From contig NZ_CP029551.1 in assembly GCF_003173735.1 (NCBI RefSeq), forward strand, positions 4,045,001 to 4,109,000: a stretch of DNA of 64,000 bases. Reading direction: 5' to 3'. A program made the translations under genes and the position numbers. Below, piece after piece: positions 1 through 8,996 of this stretch. The stretch is from Methylobacterium radiodurans. GTDB taxonomy: Bacteria > Pseudomonadota > Alphaproteobacteria > Rhizobiales > Beijerinckiaceae. Every line of letters begins with the position of its first letter. Within the stretch, counting starts at the first letter, position 1. The notes under the pieces are model-generated. The model saw only the letters and a program-made list of their open reading frames with translations, did not search any database and was not told where the DNA came from.

Positions 1-988
<988 letters not shown>

Positions 989-1194
989 AAGAGCTGATCA
1001 TGACACCAATCACAAATCATCGACAGAAGCACATCAGATCACCGTTTCCAGCAATCCGGAGCTCCTAAAGAAGCTTTGGAACCAGCGTCTCATCTCACGT
1101 CCCAGAACCCCCACGCACCAGCCAAAGCCAGCGCCGCGAGAACCCCAAGACCGCAAGGACGACGCCGCCCACGCTTCTCTTTCTCAGATCAACT

Positions 1195-1206
1195 TGTCAA
1201 AGAGCG
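1195..1206 (-). promoter_or_regulatory. boxA rRNA antitermination element
   Basis: On the minus strand the sequence reads CGCTCTTTGACA, one mismatch from the boxA consensus TGCTCTTTAACA, about 205 bases upstream of the 16S 5' end. boxA recruits NusB/NusE so that the rRNA transcript is not terminated early. Confidence 0.75.
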
Positions 1207-1368
1207 CCAGACGCACCCGAGGGCGACAGCTGGATCCGGGGCGAACCCCGGAGGAAACCTGGATCCGGCACCCAAGCGACCGGGCTGTCCACCCGAAACC
1301 CGCTTGCCTGCCTGGAGGAACCGTGCTACCGACCGGCCTCAGGGCAGGTCCGTCTCAGCGGTGGAGGG

Positions 1369-1397
1369 CGTTTAGAGCCCTCGTCTCCCCCTGTCAA
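1369..1397 (-). promoter_or_regulatory. rRNA promoter (16S-proximal)
   Basis: The minus strand has TTGACA (1392-1397), a 17-base spacer and TAAACG (1369-1374). The -35 box is a perfect sigma-70 match and the spacing is ideal. It lies upstream of boxA and 16S. Confidence 0.75.
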
Positions 1398-1556
1398 CCC
1401 CGCCTCTCGGAGCCACCGAAGCGGCCGGATCGTCGGGATCGACACCCTTCAGCCGACAAAACAGCGGACCACCCGGCTCGCGCCAGATCGTCTGCCTGAA
1501 CTGTCGGAAGAAGCGTCGGCGCCCGGGTCGCTCTCGCGGCCGGCGCCGATGAGCGG

Positions 1557-1585
1557 TGTCTACGCATGCCCAGCCGCCCCGTCAA
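1557..1585 (-). promoter_or_regulatory. rRNA promoter (distal, tandem)
   Basis: The minus strand has TTGACG (1580-1585), a 17-base spacer and TAGACA (1557-1562), about 188 bases upstream of the first promoter. Tandem promoters are usual for rRNA operons. Confidence 0.6.
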
Positions 1586-1744
1586 CACCCGATACGACAA
1601 ACTCGCGAAAAATCCGCGACGGGCACGTGACGGCCGCCGAGGGCCGACGTTGCGCAAGCTAGGCGGCTCCCGCCATCGGAGCGCCCTCCCCTCTCCTGTT
1701 CCCAGGCGCCCTACCCGGGAGTCGGCCTCCGCGAAGAACGGCCT

Positions 1745-2314
1745 TCAGGCCGCAGGTGCCGTCCATGCCCGCATCGCCTCCGGACCGACGATGTCGGGGG
1801 GCGGCTCGAAATCCGCGGCCGCCCCGCGCATCGCCTCGGCGGCCCGCGGGAAGCCGCTGCGGCGGCCGTATTCGGCACGCACCGCGTCCGACGGCATCCG
1901 GGGTGCGTCGATGAGGGCCTGGGCGCACAGCACATCGGCGACCGTCACCCCGGCGAGGGAGGCCAGCGCAACCATCGCGTTGCCCCGGTTCGGGTTGTCG
2001 CTCTCCAGCGCGGGCAGGACGCTGGCGATGTCGAGCCCGTCGCCGACGACCCGGGCGCAGATCCAGGGCGTCGGATCCTGCGCGCCGAGGATGCCGGCGC
2101 CCTGCGCGATCTCGCGCAGGCCGTAAGCCCGGATCAGCGGACCCGAGCGCGGCATGCCGAGCCAGCGGGCAATCGCGTCGCCAAAGGCGAGTTCGGTCAC
2201 GCCGAGGCCGATCGAGAACCAGCCGAGCCCGCGGGCGAACTGCGCGGTGGCAGGGTCCGGCCTGCGCCGGGGATCGGAGGCGATGCGGCTGCGGCGCCGG
2301 GACGGGACGGACAT
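1745..2314 (-). CDS. hypothetical membrane-associated protein downstream of adh
   Basis: 189 residues. I do not recognise a catalytic motif. After a basic N-terminus there are hydrophobic stretches (FSIGLGVTELAFGD; later ALASLAGVTVADVL) that could form two to three helices, so a small membrane protein is likely. ATG at 2314 is preferred over an in-frame start 30 bases upstream because a GAGAGG ribosome-binding site sits 7 bases ahead of it. The gene follows the zinc alcohol dehydrogenase on the same strand with a 58-base gap and is probably cotranscribed. Function is unknown. Confidence 0.7.
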   Translation of the reverse strand: MSVPSRRRSRIASDPRRRPDPATAQFARGLGWFSIGLGVTELAFGDAIARWLGMPRSGPLIRAYGLREIAQGAGILGAQDPTPWICARVVGDGLDIASVLPALESDNPNRGNAMVALASLAGVTVADVLCAQALIDAPRMPSDAVRAEYGRRSGFPRAAEAMRGAAADFEPPPDIVGPEAMRAWTAPAA

Positions 2315-2372
2315 GGCGGAACCTCTCGAAAGACCTCTCGGCAAACGAAGCGGACGGGATGCGGGAGCGGCC

Positions 2373-3545
2373 TCAGGGCCGCAGCACCACCTTGATGCAG
2401 TTGTCCTTCTTGTCCCGGAACGTGCGGTACATCTCCGGCCCCTGCTCCAGGCTCGCCCGATGGGTGATCACGAAGGACGGGTCGATCTGGCCCTCGTCGA
2501 TCCGGCGCACGAGGTCGTCGGTCCAGCGGTTCACGTGCGTCTGGCCGGTGCGGATGGTCAGGCCCTTGTTCATCACGGCGCCCATCGGCACCTTGTCGAT
2601 GAGCCCGCCATAGACGCCCGGGATCGACAGGATGCCGGCCGGGCGGCAGACGTAGATCATCTCGCGCAGCACGGTGGGCCGGTCGCTCTCCAGCATCACC
2701 GCCTGCTTCACCCGGTCGTAGGCGTGCTCCAGGGCGCGGGGCGCGTGCGCCTCCATGCCGACCGCGTCGATGCACTTCTCCGGACCCTTGCCGCCGGTGA
2801 GCTCGTTGAGGCGCTCGACCACGCTCTCGCGGCTGTTGTCGATCGTGATCGCGCCGCCCGCACGCGCCATGTCGAGGCGCTCGGGGACGCTGTCGATGCA
2901 GACCACCTGCCGGGCGCCGAGCAGCAGGGCGGAGCGCACGGCCATCTGGCCGACGGGCCCTGCGCCCCAGATCGCGACCGTGTCGGTCGGCTGGATGTCG
3001 GCCTGCACGGCGGCCTGCCAGCCGGTCGGGAAGATGTCGCCGAGGAACAGCACCTGCTCGTCGGTGAGCGCGTCCGGCACCTTGATGTGCGTCTTGTCGG
3101 CGAAGGGCACCCGGACGTACTCGGCCTGTCCCCCCGGATAGCCGCCGGTGATGTGGGTGTAGCCGAACAGGCCCGCCGTGGTGTGGCCGAAGGCCTTGGC
3201 GGCGATGTGCTTGTTGCGGTTCGAGCGCTCGCAGACCGAGAAGAAGCCGCGCTTGCACTGGTCGCACTCGCCGCAGATGATCGTGAACGGGATCACGACC
3301 CGCTCGCCCTTCTTCAGGACGCCGTTCACGCCGCGGCCGGTCTCGACGACCTCGCCCATGAACTCGTGGCCCATGACGTCGCCGCTCTGCATGCCGGGCA
3401 TGAAGTGGTCGTAGAGGTGCAGGTCGGAGCCGCAGATCGCGCAGACCGTGACCTTGATGATCGCGTCGCGCTCGTCCTCGATTTGCGGATCCGGCACCGT
3501 CTCGCAGCGGATGTCCTGGGTTCCGTGCCAGACCAGAGCTCTCAT
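2373..3545 (-). CDS. zinc-dependent alcohol dehydrogenase (formaldehyde-dehydrogenase-like)
   Basis: 390-residue medium-chain dehydrogenase. The catalytic zinc set is visible: C38 in CAICGSDLH, H60/E61 in GHE. The structural zinc ligands are C91, C94, C97 and C105. The Rossmann NAD(P) motif GAGPVG is at about 194-199. The extended loop and overall pattern resemble the group annotated as glutathione-independent formaldehyde/alcohol dehydrogenases. A GGAGG ribosome-binding site precedes ATG at 3545. Substrate cannot be set from sequence; oxidation of an alcohol or aldehyde in the cytosol is likely. It heads a probable two-gene unit with the membrane protein at 1745-2314. Confidence 0.92.
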   Translation of the reverse strand: MRALVWHGTQDIRCETVPDPQIEDERDAIIKVTVCAICGSDLHLYDHFMPGMQSGDVMGHEFMGEVVETGRGVNGVLKKGERVVIPFTIICGECDQCKRGFFSVCERSNRNKHIAAKAFGHTTAGLFGYTHITGGYPGGQAEYVRVPFADKTHIKVPDALTDEQVLFLGDIFPTGWQAAVQADIQPTDTVAIWGAGPVGQMAVRSALLLGARQVVCIDSVPERLDMARAGGAITIDNSRESVVERLNELTGGKGPEKCIDAVGMEAHAPRALEHAYDRVKQAVMLESDRPTVLREMIYVCRPAGILSIPGVYGGLIDKVPMGAVMNKGLTIRTGQTHVNRWTDDLVRRIDEGQIDPSFVITHRASLEQGPEMYRTFRDKKDNCIKVVLRP

Positions 3546-3729
3546 GGATCGCCTCCCGGATCGCGCCGCCCACGCGGCGTTGTCGAGGTCTGAACCGGGG
3601 AAGGTACGGCTACGTTTCCGGCGCGGCGGCAGACGTTGGCTCGATCCGGTGCGGGCGCCCGACGCGCGTGCGGCGCGGCCCTGGGGCCGCGCCGCACGCG
3701 TCGAAGTCAGGCAGTTGGGGCGAGCCGCC

Positions 3730-4239
3730 TCACTCCGCCTCGTCCTCGTCCGGGTCGAGGGCTGCCGAAGGAGCCTCGACGGTGCGGGCGAGACTGCCCG
3801 TCGACGCGGGCGTCTCGGCCGGCACGGCGACCGGGGCCGGGGCCGTCGCGAGACCTCGCGGCGCGAGACCCGGCTCCGACGGCATGATGGCGGCTCCGGC
3901 CGCCACGAGGCCGGCGAGCGCCCGCAGGTCGTCGGGCTGGCGCGGGTCGCGGGAGATCAGGTCGGCGTCGCGCTGGAGGCGCAGGTTGCAGGCCCGCGAC
4001 GGCAGGGCGCCGTCCGGCGTGCAGGCATCGTGCCGGGCGCAGGCCGCGTCGAGGGCGTCGATCGGCGGCCGAGGAGCGTTGTTGCCGGGCCCGCAATAGT
4101 TGCCGTGGATCAGCATGGTGGGCCGGTGGCGGTGGCTGGCGAGCGGTGCGTCGAGGGGGCCGCCCAGGGCGGCGGATTGTGCCAGGGCGGGCGAGGCCGC
4201 GCCGAGGCAGAGGGTGAGCAGGACGAGCGGTCGGATCAT
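3730..4239 (-). CDS. secreted phospholipase A2-like protein
   Basis: 169 residues with a signal peptide (MIRPLVLLTLCLGAASPALA, cleavage near residue 20). The motif HGNYCGPGN, followed by a DALDAACARHDAC-type segment, matches the calcium-loop and His-Asp catalytic signature of secretory phospholipase A2 folds. The rest of the C-terminus is Ala/Pro-rich and acidic (DPDEDEAE). An in-frame extension to 4413 is rejected because the signal peptide starts exactly at 4239. It probably acts in the periplasm or outside on phospholipids, but activity is inferred from motifs only. Confidence 0.75.
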   Translation of the reverse strand: MIRPLVLLTLCLGAASPALAQSAALGGPLDAPLASHRHRPTMLIHGNYCGPGNNAPRPPIDALDAACARHDACTPDGALPSRACNLRLQRDADLISRDPRQPDDLRALAGLVAAGAAIMPSEPGLAPRGLATAPAPVAVPAETPASTGSLARTVEAPSAALDPDEDEAE

Positions 4240-4809
4240 GGGCGGATGTCCTTCGTGTTTTCGGCAGGCGCCATCAGCGCGGCGCTCCCGGAACGCCTGG
4301 GTGCCCCCCCAGGCCCGGTGCGGGACGGGCCGGCCGCTCGGAGCGGGGGGCGGCCGTTTGTGCGTCGCACCGGATCGTGGCGGCCAACCCGGAGGCGGCC
4401 CCAGGAGTTCCACCGGCCCTGCCCTGTCCGGGCGGGCGGCGACCCGGACGATGCGTCCGGCGCAGGTCCGCGCGCCGCCTCGCAGGAATGGGTCTCGCCG
4501 GGCTTGGCGCGGTGCCGAAGGGGCCGCGCTCCGGATGGCCCGTCATGTCCGTGCGCAGGCTCGCCCGCCTGCCGGCGTGCCCCCCGCCTTCTTCGGACTC
4601 CACCGTGACGGCACGCTGCCGGCACGGTCAGGGCGCCAGCCGCCGCGTCACGGTGCCGGGCCCGCAGATCGCGGACGGGCACGACCTCATCGGGTCGGGC
4701 CGGGCCTCTGCGAGACGTTCCGGGACGGGCGGCTGCGTGAGGGTGGTGTTCCACCCGGGCTGCGGAAGCGAGCCGGGACACATCCTGCGCCCCGGCCCTG
4801 CGCGGGCGG
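4240..4809. other. intergenic region without a supported gene
   Basis: 570 bases between the PLA2-like gene and the fae homologue. Open frames exist on both strands because of the GC bias, but none has a good ribosome-binding site, a recognisable fold or independent support. It could hold a decayed gene; I see no repeat or terminator worth annotating. Confidence 0.5.
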
Positions 4810-5358
4810 TCAGATCTTCCCGTCGAGGCCCATCTGGTAATACTTGTGCACGATCTTGTCCTGGTTCTCCAGGAGCCAGTCGATCGAGGGCTCGTTGGTC
4901 ATGGCCTTGCGGATCGCCTCGGTCATGCCCTTGCGCTGGATCTCGAACAGGGCCTTGTGGTCCACGCTCTCGGCCTGGATCACCCCCGGGCTCAGCCAGA
5001 CCGAGCAGATGATGCCCAGATCGTTGGCCTTCTCCTTCGGGATGTAGCCCGCCCGCACCGCGTCGAGCACGCCGTTGGCGATGGCGTACTGCACCGTGCC
5101 CATCAGGATCGAGGTGTACTTGTTCTCGGTCACGCTGACCTTCGAGACGCAGAGCGTAACCGGGCGCACCATGATGTCGGTGTTCAAGAGCGCGAAGACG
5201 CGGCTGTGGCCGACGACCTGATCGCCGGTCAGCGTGGCCAGCGCCGTGCCGACCGGGCCGTCGAGTTCGCCGATGATCACCTCGGGCTCAGAGGCGGTGT
5301 TGGGCGGGCCGCCCGCCACCAGCGCCTCGCCGGCGCGCAGGATGATACGTTCGCTCAT
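4810..5358 (-). CDS. formaldehyde-activating enzyme (Fae) homologue
   Basis: 182 residues. Fae joins formaldehyde to tetrahydromethanopterin in methylotrophs. The start GEALV, the IIG turn, the central GTVQYAIANGVLDAV helix and the region corresponding to the Fae C-terminal half are all recognisable, and length is close to the family's 170. The segment that carries the catalytic histidine in Fae1 (…VAHIDLIIG) reads ASEPEVIIG here, so the histidine is apparently replaced by glutamate. It is therefore a Fae2/Fae3-type paralogue whose reaction is uncertain. ATG at 5358 lies behind GGAG. A related dehydrogenase gene lies just upstream on the same strand. Confidence 0.85.
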   Translation of the reverse strand: MSERIILRAGEALVAGGPPNTASEPEVIIGELDGPVGTALATLTGDQVVGHSRVFALLNTDIMVRPVTLCVSKVSVTENKYTSILMGTVQYAIANGVLDAVRAGYIPKEKANDLGIICSVWLSPGVIQAESVDHKALFEIQRKGMTEAIRKAMTNEPSIDWLLENQDKIVHKYYQMGLDGKI

Positions 5359-5392
5359 GATGGAGGACTCCTGACTGGGAACGGGGCGCGGC

Positions 5393-6406
5393 CTACCACG
5401 CCGCGCAGATCTTGCCGAAATGCGCCGCGCCTTCCTGGTAGCGGAAGGCCTCCGGCAGGTCGTCGAAGCCGAAGGTCCGGTCGATCACCGGGCGGATGCC
5501 CGCTAAATCAAGGGCGGCGACGTAGTCCTGCTGCTGGCGGCGGCTGCCGACGATCAGCCCCTGCAGGCGCGCCTGCTTGGCCATCAGCGCCGCGGTCGGG
5601 ATCTCGCCGGACAGTCCGGTGAGCACCCCGATCAGCGAGATGTGCCCACCCACCCGCACCGCCTCGATCGACTGCGCCAGGGTGCCGGGGCCGCCGAGTT
5701 CGAGCACGTGGTCGACGCCGCGGCCGCCGGTCCAGTCGCGCGCCAGCGTCCCCCAGTCCGGGTGCGCCCGGTAGTTGATCGTGTGGTCGGCGCCGAGCGC
5801 CCGCGCGCGCTCGAGCTTGGCGTCGGACGACGAGGTGACGATCACGGCCGCGCCCATCAGCTTGGCGATCTGCAGGGCGGCGATCGCGACGCCGCCGGTT
5901 CCGAGCGCCAGCACCGTGTCGCCGGCCTTCAGCCCGCCATCCGCGACGAGGGCCCGCCACGCGGTGAGCCCGGCGGTGGTCAGCGTCGCGGCCTCCGCGT
6001 GGCTCCAGCCCCGCGGTGCGCGCGTGAAAGCTTGCGCGGAGCGGACCGCGTGGGTGAGTGCGAAGCCGTCGATGCCGTCGCCGGGCGTGCCGGCGAAATC
6101 CCCGACCGCACCGTGGGGCAGCCCATCCGGCCATTGCGGGAAGAAGCAGGAGACGACCGCGTCGCCCGGCGCGAACCCGGTGACGCCGGCGCCCACCGCC
6201 TCGACCACGCCCGCCCCGTCGGACATCAGGATCCGGCCGTCCTCGGCGGGCCAGTGGCCGGCGGCGACCAGCAGGTCGTGGTAGTTCAGCGAGGTCGCGT
6301 GCACCGCGACCCGGATCTCGCCGGGGCCCGGCGCGCCGGGATCGGGCCGCTCGGCGATCTCCAGCCGGTCGAGGCCGCCCGGGGCGCGCACGACAAAGGC
6401 CTTCAT
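5393..6406 (-). CDS. NAD(P)-dependent zinc-type alcohol dehydrogenase / quinone oxidoreductase
   Basis: 337-residue MDR-superfamily protein. The N-terminal GroES-like half (SLNYHDLLVAAGHWP) lacks the four structural cysteines, as in quinone oxidoreductases. The cofactor motif is GTGGVAIAALQIAK, followed by VIVTSSSDAKLERARALGAD, where the serines suggest NADPH preference. ATG at 6406 begins the typical MKAFVVRAPGG start; the longer open frame upstream has no family resemblance. It precedes the Fae homologue on the same strand with a 34-base gap, so the two are probably cotranscribed and may share a C1 or carbonyl detoxification role. Confidence 0.88.
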   Translation of the reverse strand: MKAFVVRAPGGLDRLEIAERPDPGAPGPGEIRVAVHATSLNYHDLLVAAGHWPAEDGRILMSDGAGVVEAVGAGVTGFAPGDAVVSCFFPQWPDGLPHGAVGDFAGTPGDGIDGFALTHAVRSAQAFTRAPRGWSHAEAATLTTAGLTAWRALVADGGLKAGDTVLALGTGGVAIAALQIAKLMGAAVIVTSSSDAKLERARALGADHTINYRAHPDWGTLARDWTGGRGVDHVLELGGPGTLAQSIEAVRVGGHISLIGVLTGLSGEIPTAALMAKQARLQGLIVGSRRQQQDYVAALDLAGIRPVIDRTFGFDDLPEAFRYQEGAAHFGKICAAW

Positions 6407-6553
6407 CACGTCCTCCGCATCTGCCGGTCCGGCCGCGAGGCGGGTCGGATCCCTTGGGAAGGCAGTTAGGTCGGCGCACCCGCAAGGCACACCCCGCCGG
6501 TGGCGCCGGCGCCTCTCCCGAGTGCGGATACGCCGGACGCTCCGGGGCTCGGC

Positions 6554-7030
6554 CTACGCCGCGGCGCGGCGCGGCACCCCGGCCCCGGCGGCGAGACGCG
6601 AGTTGCGGTAGCGTTCGTCGGCGGTGACCTCCTCGCCGATCCAGGGCGGCAGCGTCACGGCCTCGTCGGCCCGGGCGAGTTCCGCCTCGGCCAGGATCAG
6701 GCCGTCGAGGGCGCCCGCGAAGACGTCAACATCCCAGATGCGCCCCCCGTCCTCGATCCAGTAGCGCACCTTCTCGACCCGGCTGCCCGGATCGACCGCG
6801 GCCAGCAGTGCCGCGCCCACGGGAGCCGGCAGCCCGAACTCGATCTCCTCGCGGACCGCGCCACGCCGCGGCCCCTTCCAGGCGAGGAGATAGCGCGCGC
6901 CCATGCGGCGCACCCGCACGGTGTTCTCGGCATCGGTGTAGAGATAGCCCTGGACGATGACGGTGCCGAAGCGGCAGCGCTCCAGGACGGCACGCGTCGC
7001 GAGGAACTTGCGCTCGATCTCGATCGCCAT
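6554..7030 (-). CDS. CYTH domain protein (triphosphate tunnel metalloenzyme)
   Basis: 158 residues beginning MAIEIERKFLA, which is the ExExK signature of the CYTH fold (E4, E6, K8). Further basic and acidic strands line the tunnel (RVRRMG, EEIEFG, EVDVFAG-type segments). Bacterial members hydrolyse inorganic tripolyphosphate or make cyclic AMP; the short single-domain form is usually a triphosphatase. ATG at 7030 is chosen because it places the signature at the N-terminus; a 19-codon upstream extension is unsupported. The C-terminal tail is Ala/Arg-rich. Confidence 0.85.
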   Translation of the reverse strand: MAIEIERKFLATRAVLERCRFGTVIVQGYLYTDAENTVRVRRMGARYLLAWKGPRRGAVREEIEFGLPAPVGAALLAAVDPGSRVEKVRYWIEDGGRIWDVDVFAGALDGLILAEAELARADEAVTLPPWIGEEVTADERYRNSRLAAGAGVPRRAAA

Positions 7031-7182
7031 GCAGGGCTCGTCGCTGTTGCGGGGCGGTTCGGGTACGCAAAACGCGACGCGCAGCAAGGCCAGGGGCGAG
7101 GCGTCGTCCGACTCGCTGCCCGGAGATCATCTGCGGATCTCACATCAAGATCAATCCGGGCACCCGGTTCCCGGACGCGCCC

Positions 7183-7323
7183 TCAGCCCCGCGGTTCGAG
7201 GCAGCGCAGCACCGCGGCGAGTTCCTGCGCCTGATGCAGGGTGAGGCCGGAGCTGACGGCGTCGCCGTCGCGGTAGAGCGTGTAAGTGCCGTCGCAGGCC
7301 GGCTTGATCTTGATGGAGGACAA
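7183..7323 (-). CDS. 46-residue hypothetical protein, TTG start
   Basis: The frame reads MSSIKIKPACDGTYTLYR, continues through a helix rich in Ala/Leu (HQAQELAAVLRCLEP) and ends at 7183. It starts with TTG at 7323, with GGAG seven bases upstream. The fold looks like a short beta hairpin followed by one helix, with two cysteines. I do not recognise the family. It is too short for ordinary gene callers, but composition and ribosome-binding site support it. It is divergent from the CorC-type gene. Confidence 0.6.
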   Translation of the reverse strand: MSSIKIKPACDGTYTLYRDGDAVSSGLTLHQAQELAAVLRCLEPRG

Positions 7324-7583
7324 TCAGGGCTCCGGGTGGGCGCCGCGCCGGGCGGACGCGCGAAGCTTAGCCGTAAGGGCGGTGCAGGCAAGCCGGTGGC
7401 GGCTCGGCGGCGTGGATGACGGATCGCGCGGCCGGGGCCGATCCACCCTTTTATCCGGCTGGATCGGGGCGGGCTTCGGATAGCCCTGATCCCCGGGGGC
7501 AGGTATGGGAGATCCGGGCGGATCAGGCCGGCGCGGCCCGCATGGCTGGCCAGCGGCTGACCGGCCAAAGTGCGTCGGCCAAG

Positions 7584-8909
7584 ATGCGGGAGACGACGAT
7601 TTCGGACGATGCATGGGCGACCGCCCTCGGCCTGCTCTCGGTGCTCGCGCTGGTGCTGGCCAACGGCTTCTTCGTGGCCGCGGAGTTCGCCCTGGTGGCG
7701 GTGCGCCGCAGCCGGGTGACCGAGCTGGTGAACGAGGGGCGCCTCAACGCCAAGGCGCTGCTCGCCGCGACCGACCATCTCGACGCGCATCTGGCGGCGA
7801 CCCAGCTCGGCATCACCATCTCGTCGCTGGCACTCGGCTGGGTCGGCGAGCCGGCGCTCGCCCATCTGGTCGAGCCGGCGCTCGCCTGGCTGCCGGGCGT
7901 CCTGCCGAGCGTGGGCGCCCACACGGTCGCGGTGGTGATCTCCTTCGTGATCATCACGGCACTGCACATCGTGCTGGGCGAGTTGGCCCCGAAGAGCCTC
8001 GCGCTCCAGCGCAGCGAGCGCACGGCGCTCGCGGTGATCCGGCCGCTCTCCCTGTTCCTGTTCGTGTTCCGCCCGGCCATCGTCTTTCTCAACGGGCTCG
8101 GCAACGGCGTGCTGCGCCTGTGCGGCCTCCAGCCCGGCCACGGCGAGGGCGGCCACCACTCGACCGCCGAGCTGAACCTCTTGGTCGAGGCGAGCCGCGA
8201 GGCCGGGCTGATCGAGGAGGCGCAGCAGGAGGCGGTCGAGCGCATCTTCGCCCTGGGCGACCGGCGCATCCGCGAGGTGATGACGCCCCGCCACGAGATC
8301 GAGTGGGTCGACGCGGAGGACGACCGCGACGTGGTGCTGCGGGCGCTGCGCGATTGCAGCCACGCCCAGGTGGTGGTGAGCCGCGGCACGGTGGACGAGG
8401 TCGTCGGCGTGGTGCGCAAGCAGGACCTGCTCGACCGCGTCCTCGACGGGCAGCCGCCCGACATCGACGCGGTGACGCGCCAGCCGATCGTGGTGCACGA
8501 GGCGATGGCGGTGCTGGCGGTGCTCGAGACCTTCCGGGCCAAGCCCGTCCAGATGGCGATCGTGGTGGACGAGTACGGCAGCCTGGAGGGCATCGTCACG
8601 GCGACCGACCTCTTGGAAGCGATCGCGGGCGACATCCCGGAGCCCGGCGAGGAGCCCGACGTGGTCGAGCGCGACGACGGCTCCTTCCTGATCGACGGCA
8701 TGATGCCGGCCGAGGAAGCCTTCGAGCGCCTGGGCCTCGCCGAGAAGCCGGAGCGGGACGACTTCAACACGATCGCGGGCTTCGTGATCTTCCGGCTCGG
8801 GCGCATCCCGAGCGCGGGCGACAGCGTCGAGGCGCATGGCTGGCGCTTCGAGGTGGTCGACATGGACGGGCGGCGCGTCGACAAGCTGCTGGTCCAGCCG
8901 CTCGGCTGA
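7584..8909 (+). CDS. CNNM/CorC-type transporter with CBS domains (hemolysin-like)
   Basis: 441 residues. N-terminal DUF21 transmembrane domain with the LANGFFVAAEFALV signature (residues about 25-38) and three to four helices to about 190; then a CBS-domain pair (REVMTPRHEIEWV; IVVDEYGSLEGIVTATDLLE) and a C-terminal CorC/HlyC domain (DGSFLIDGMMP…). Proteins of this class are inner-membrane exporters or regulators linked to magnesium or cobalt. ATG at 7584 starts MRETTISDD; two upstream in-frame codons are possible starts (7542 and 7416) but would add poorly conserved residues. It is divergent from the 46-residue gene. Confidence 0.9.
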   Translation: MRETTISDDAWATALGLLSVLALVLANGFFVAAEFALVAVRRSRVTELVNEGRLNAKALLAATDHLDAHLAATQLGITISSLALGWVGEPALAHLVEPALAWLPGVLPSVGAHTVAVVISFVIITALHIVLGELAPKSLALQRSERTALAVIRPLSLFLFVFRPAIVFLNGLGNGVLRLCGLQPGHGEGGHHSTAELNLLVEASREAGLIEEAQQEAVERIFALGDRRIREVMTPRHEIEWVDAEDDRDVVLRALRDCSHAQVVVSRGTVDEVVGVVRKQDLLDRVLDGQPPDIDAVTRQPIVVHEAMAVLAVLETFRAKPVQMAIVVDEYGSLEGIVTATDLLEAIAGDIPEPGEEPDVVERDDGSFLIDGMMPAEEAFERLGLAEKPERDDFNTIAGFVIFRLGRIPSAGDSVEAHGWRFEVVDMDGRRVDKLLVQPLG

Positions 8910-8996
8910 TGGTTCGGCCGCTCGGCTGAGCGCGCGTGCCTGAACCCGTCCGGCCGCCCTGGGTTGGCCCCGGGAAGCCTTGAGACCGGGGAGAGC

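Larger units (their letters stand above)
989..1744 (-). other. rRNA operon leader and promoter region, no protein gene
   Basis: This 756-base stretch holds the 16S leader, a boxA antitermination element and two tandem promoters, annotated separately. Several open frames cross it on both strands, but none has a ribosome-binding site or recognisable product. Confidence 0.8.

Noticed and set aside
2154..3593. Long plus-strand frame opposite the zinc alcohol dehydrogenase
   Set aside because: Mirror of the real codon pattern; His/Val/Ala-rich product without a family.
4386..4411. GGAAC-N17-GGTT on the minus strand upstream of the PLA2-like gene
   Set aside because: One mismatch from EcfG consensus and about 150 bases from the start codon; too weak to call without other support.
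4236..4781. Arg/Pro-rich frame in the gap before the fae homologue
   Set aside because: No ribosome-binding site, no fold, composition of a GC-bias artefact.
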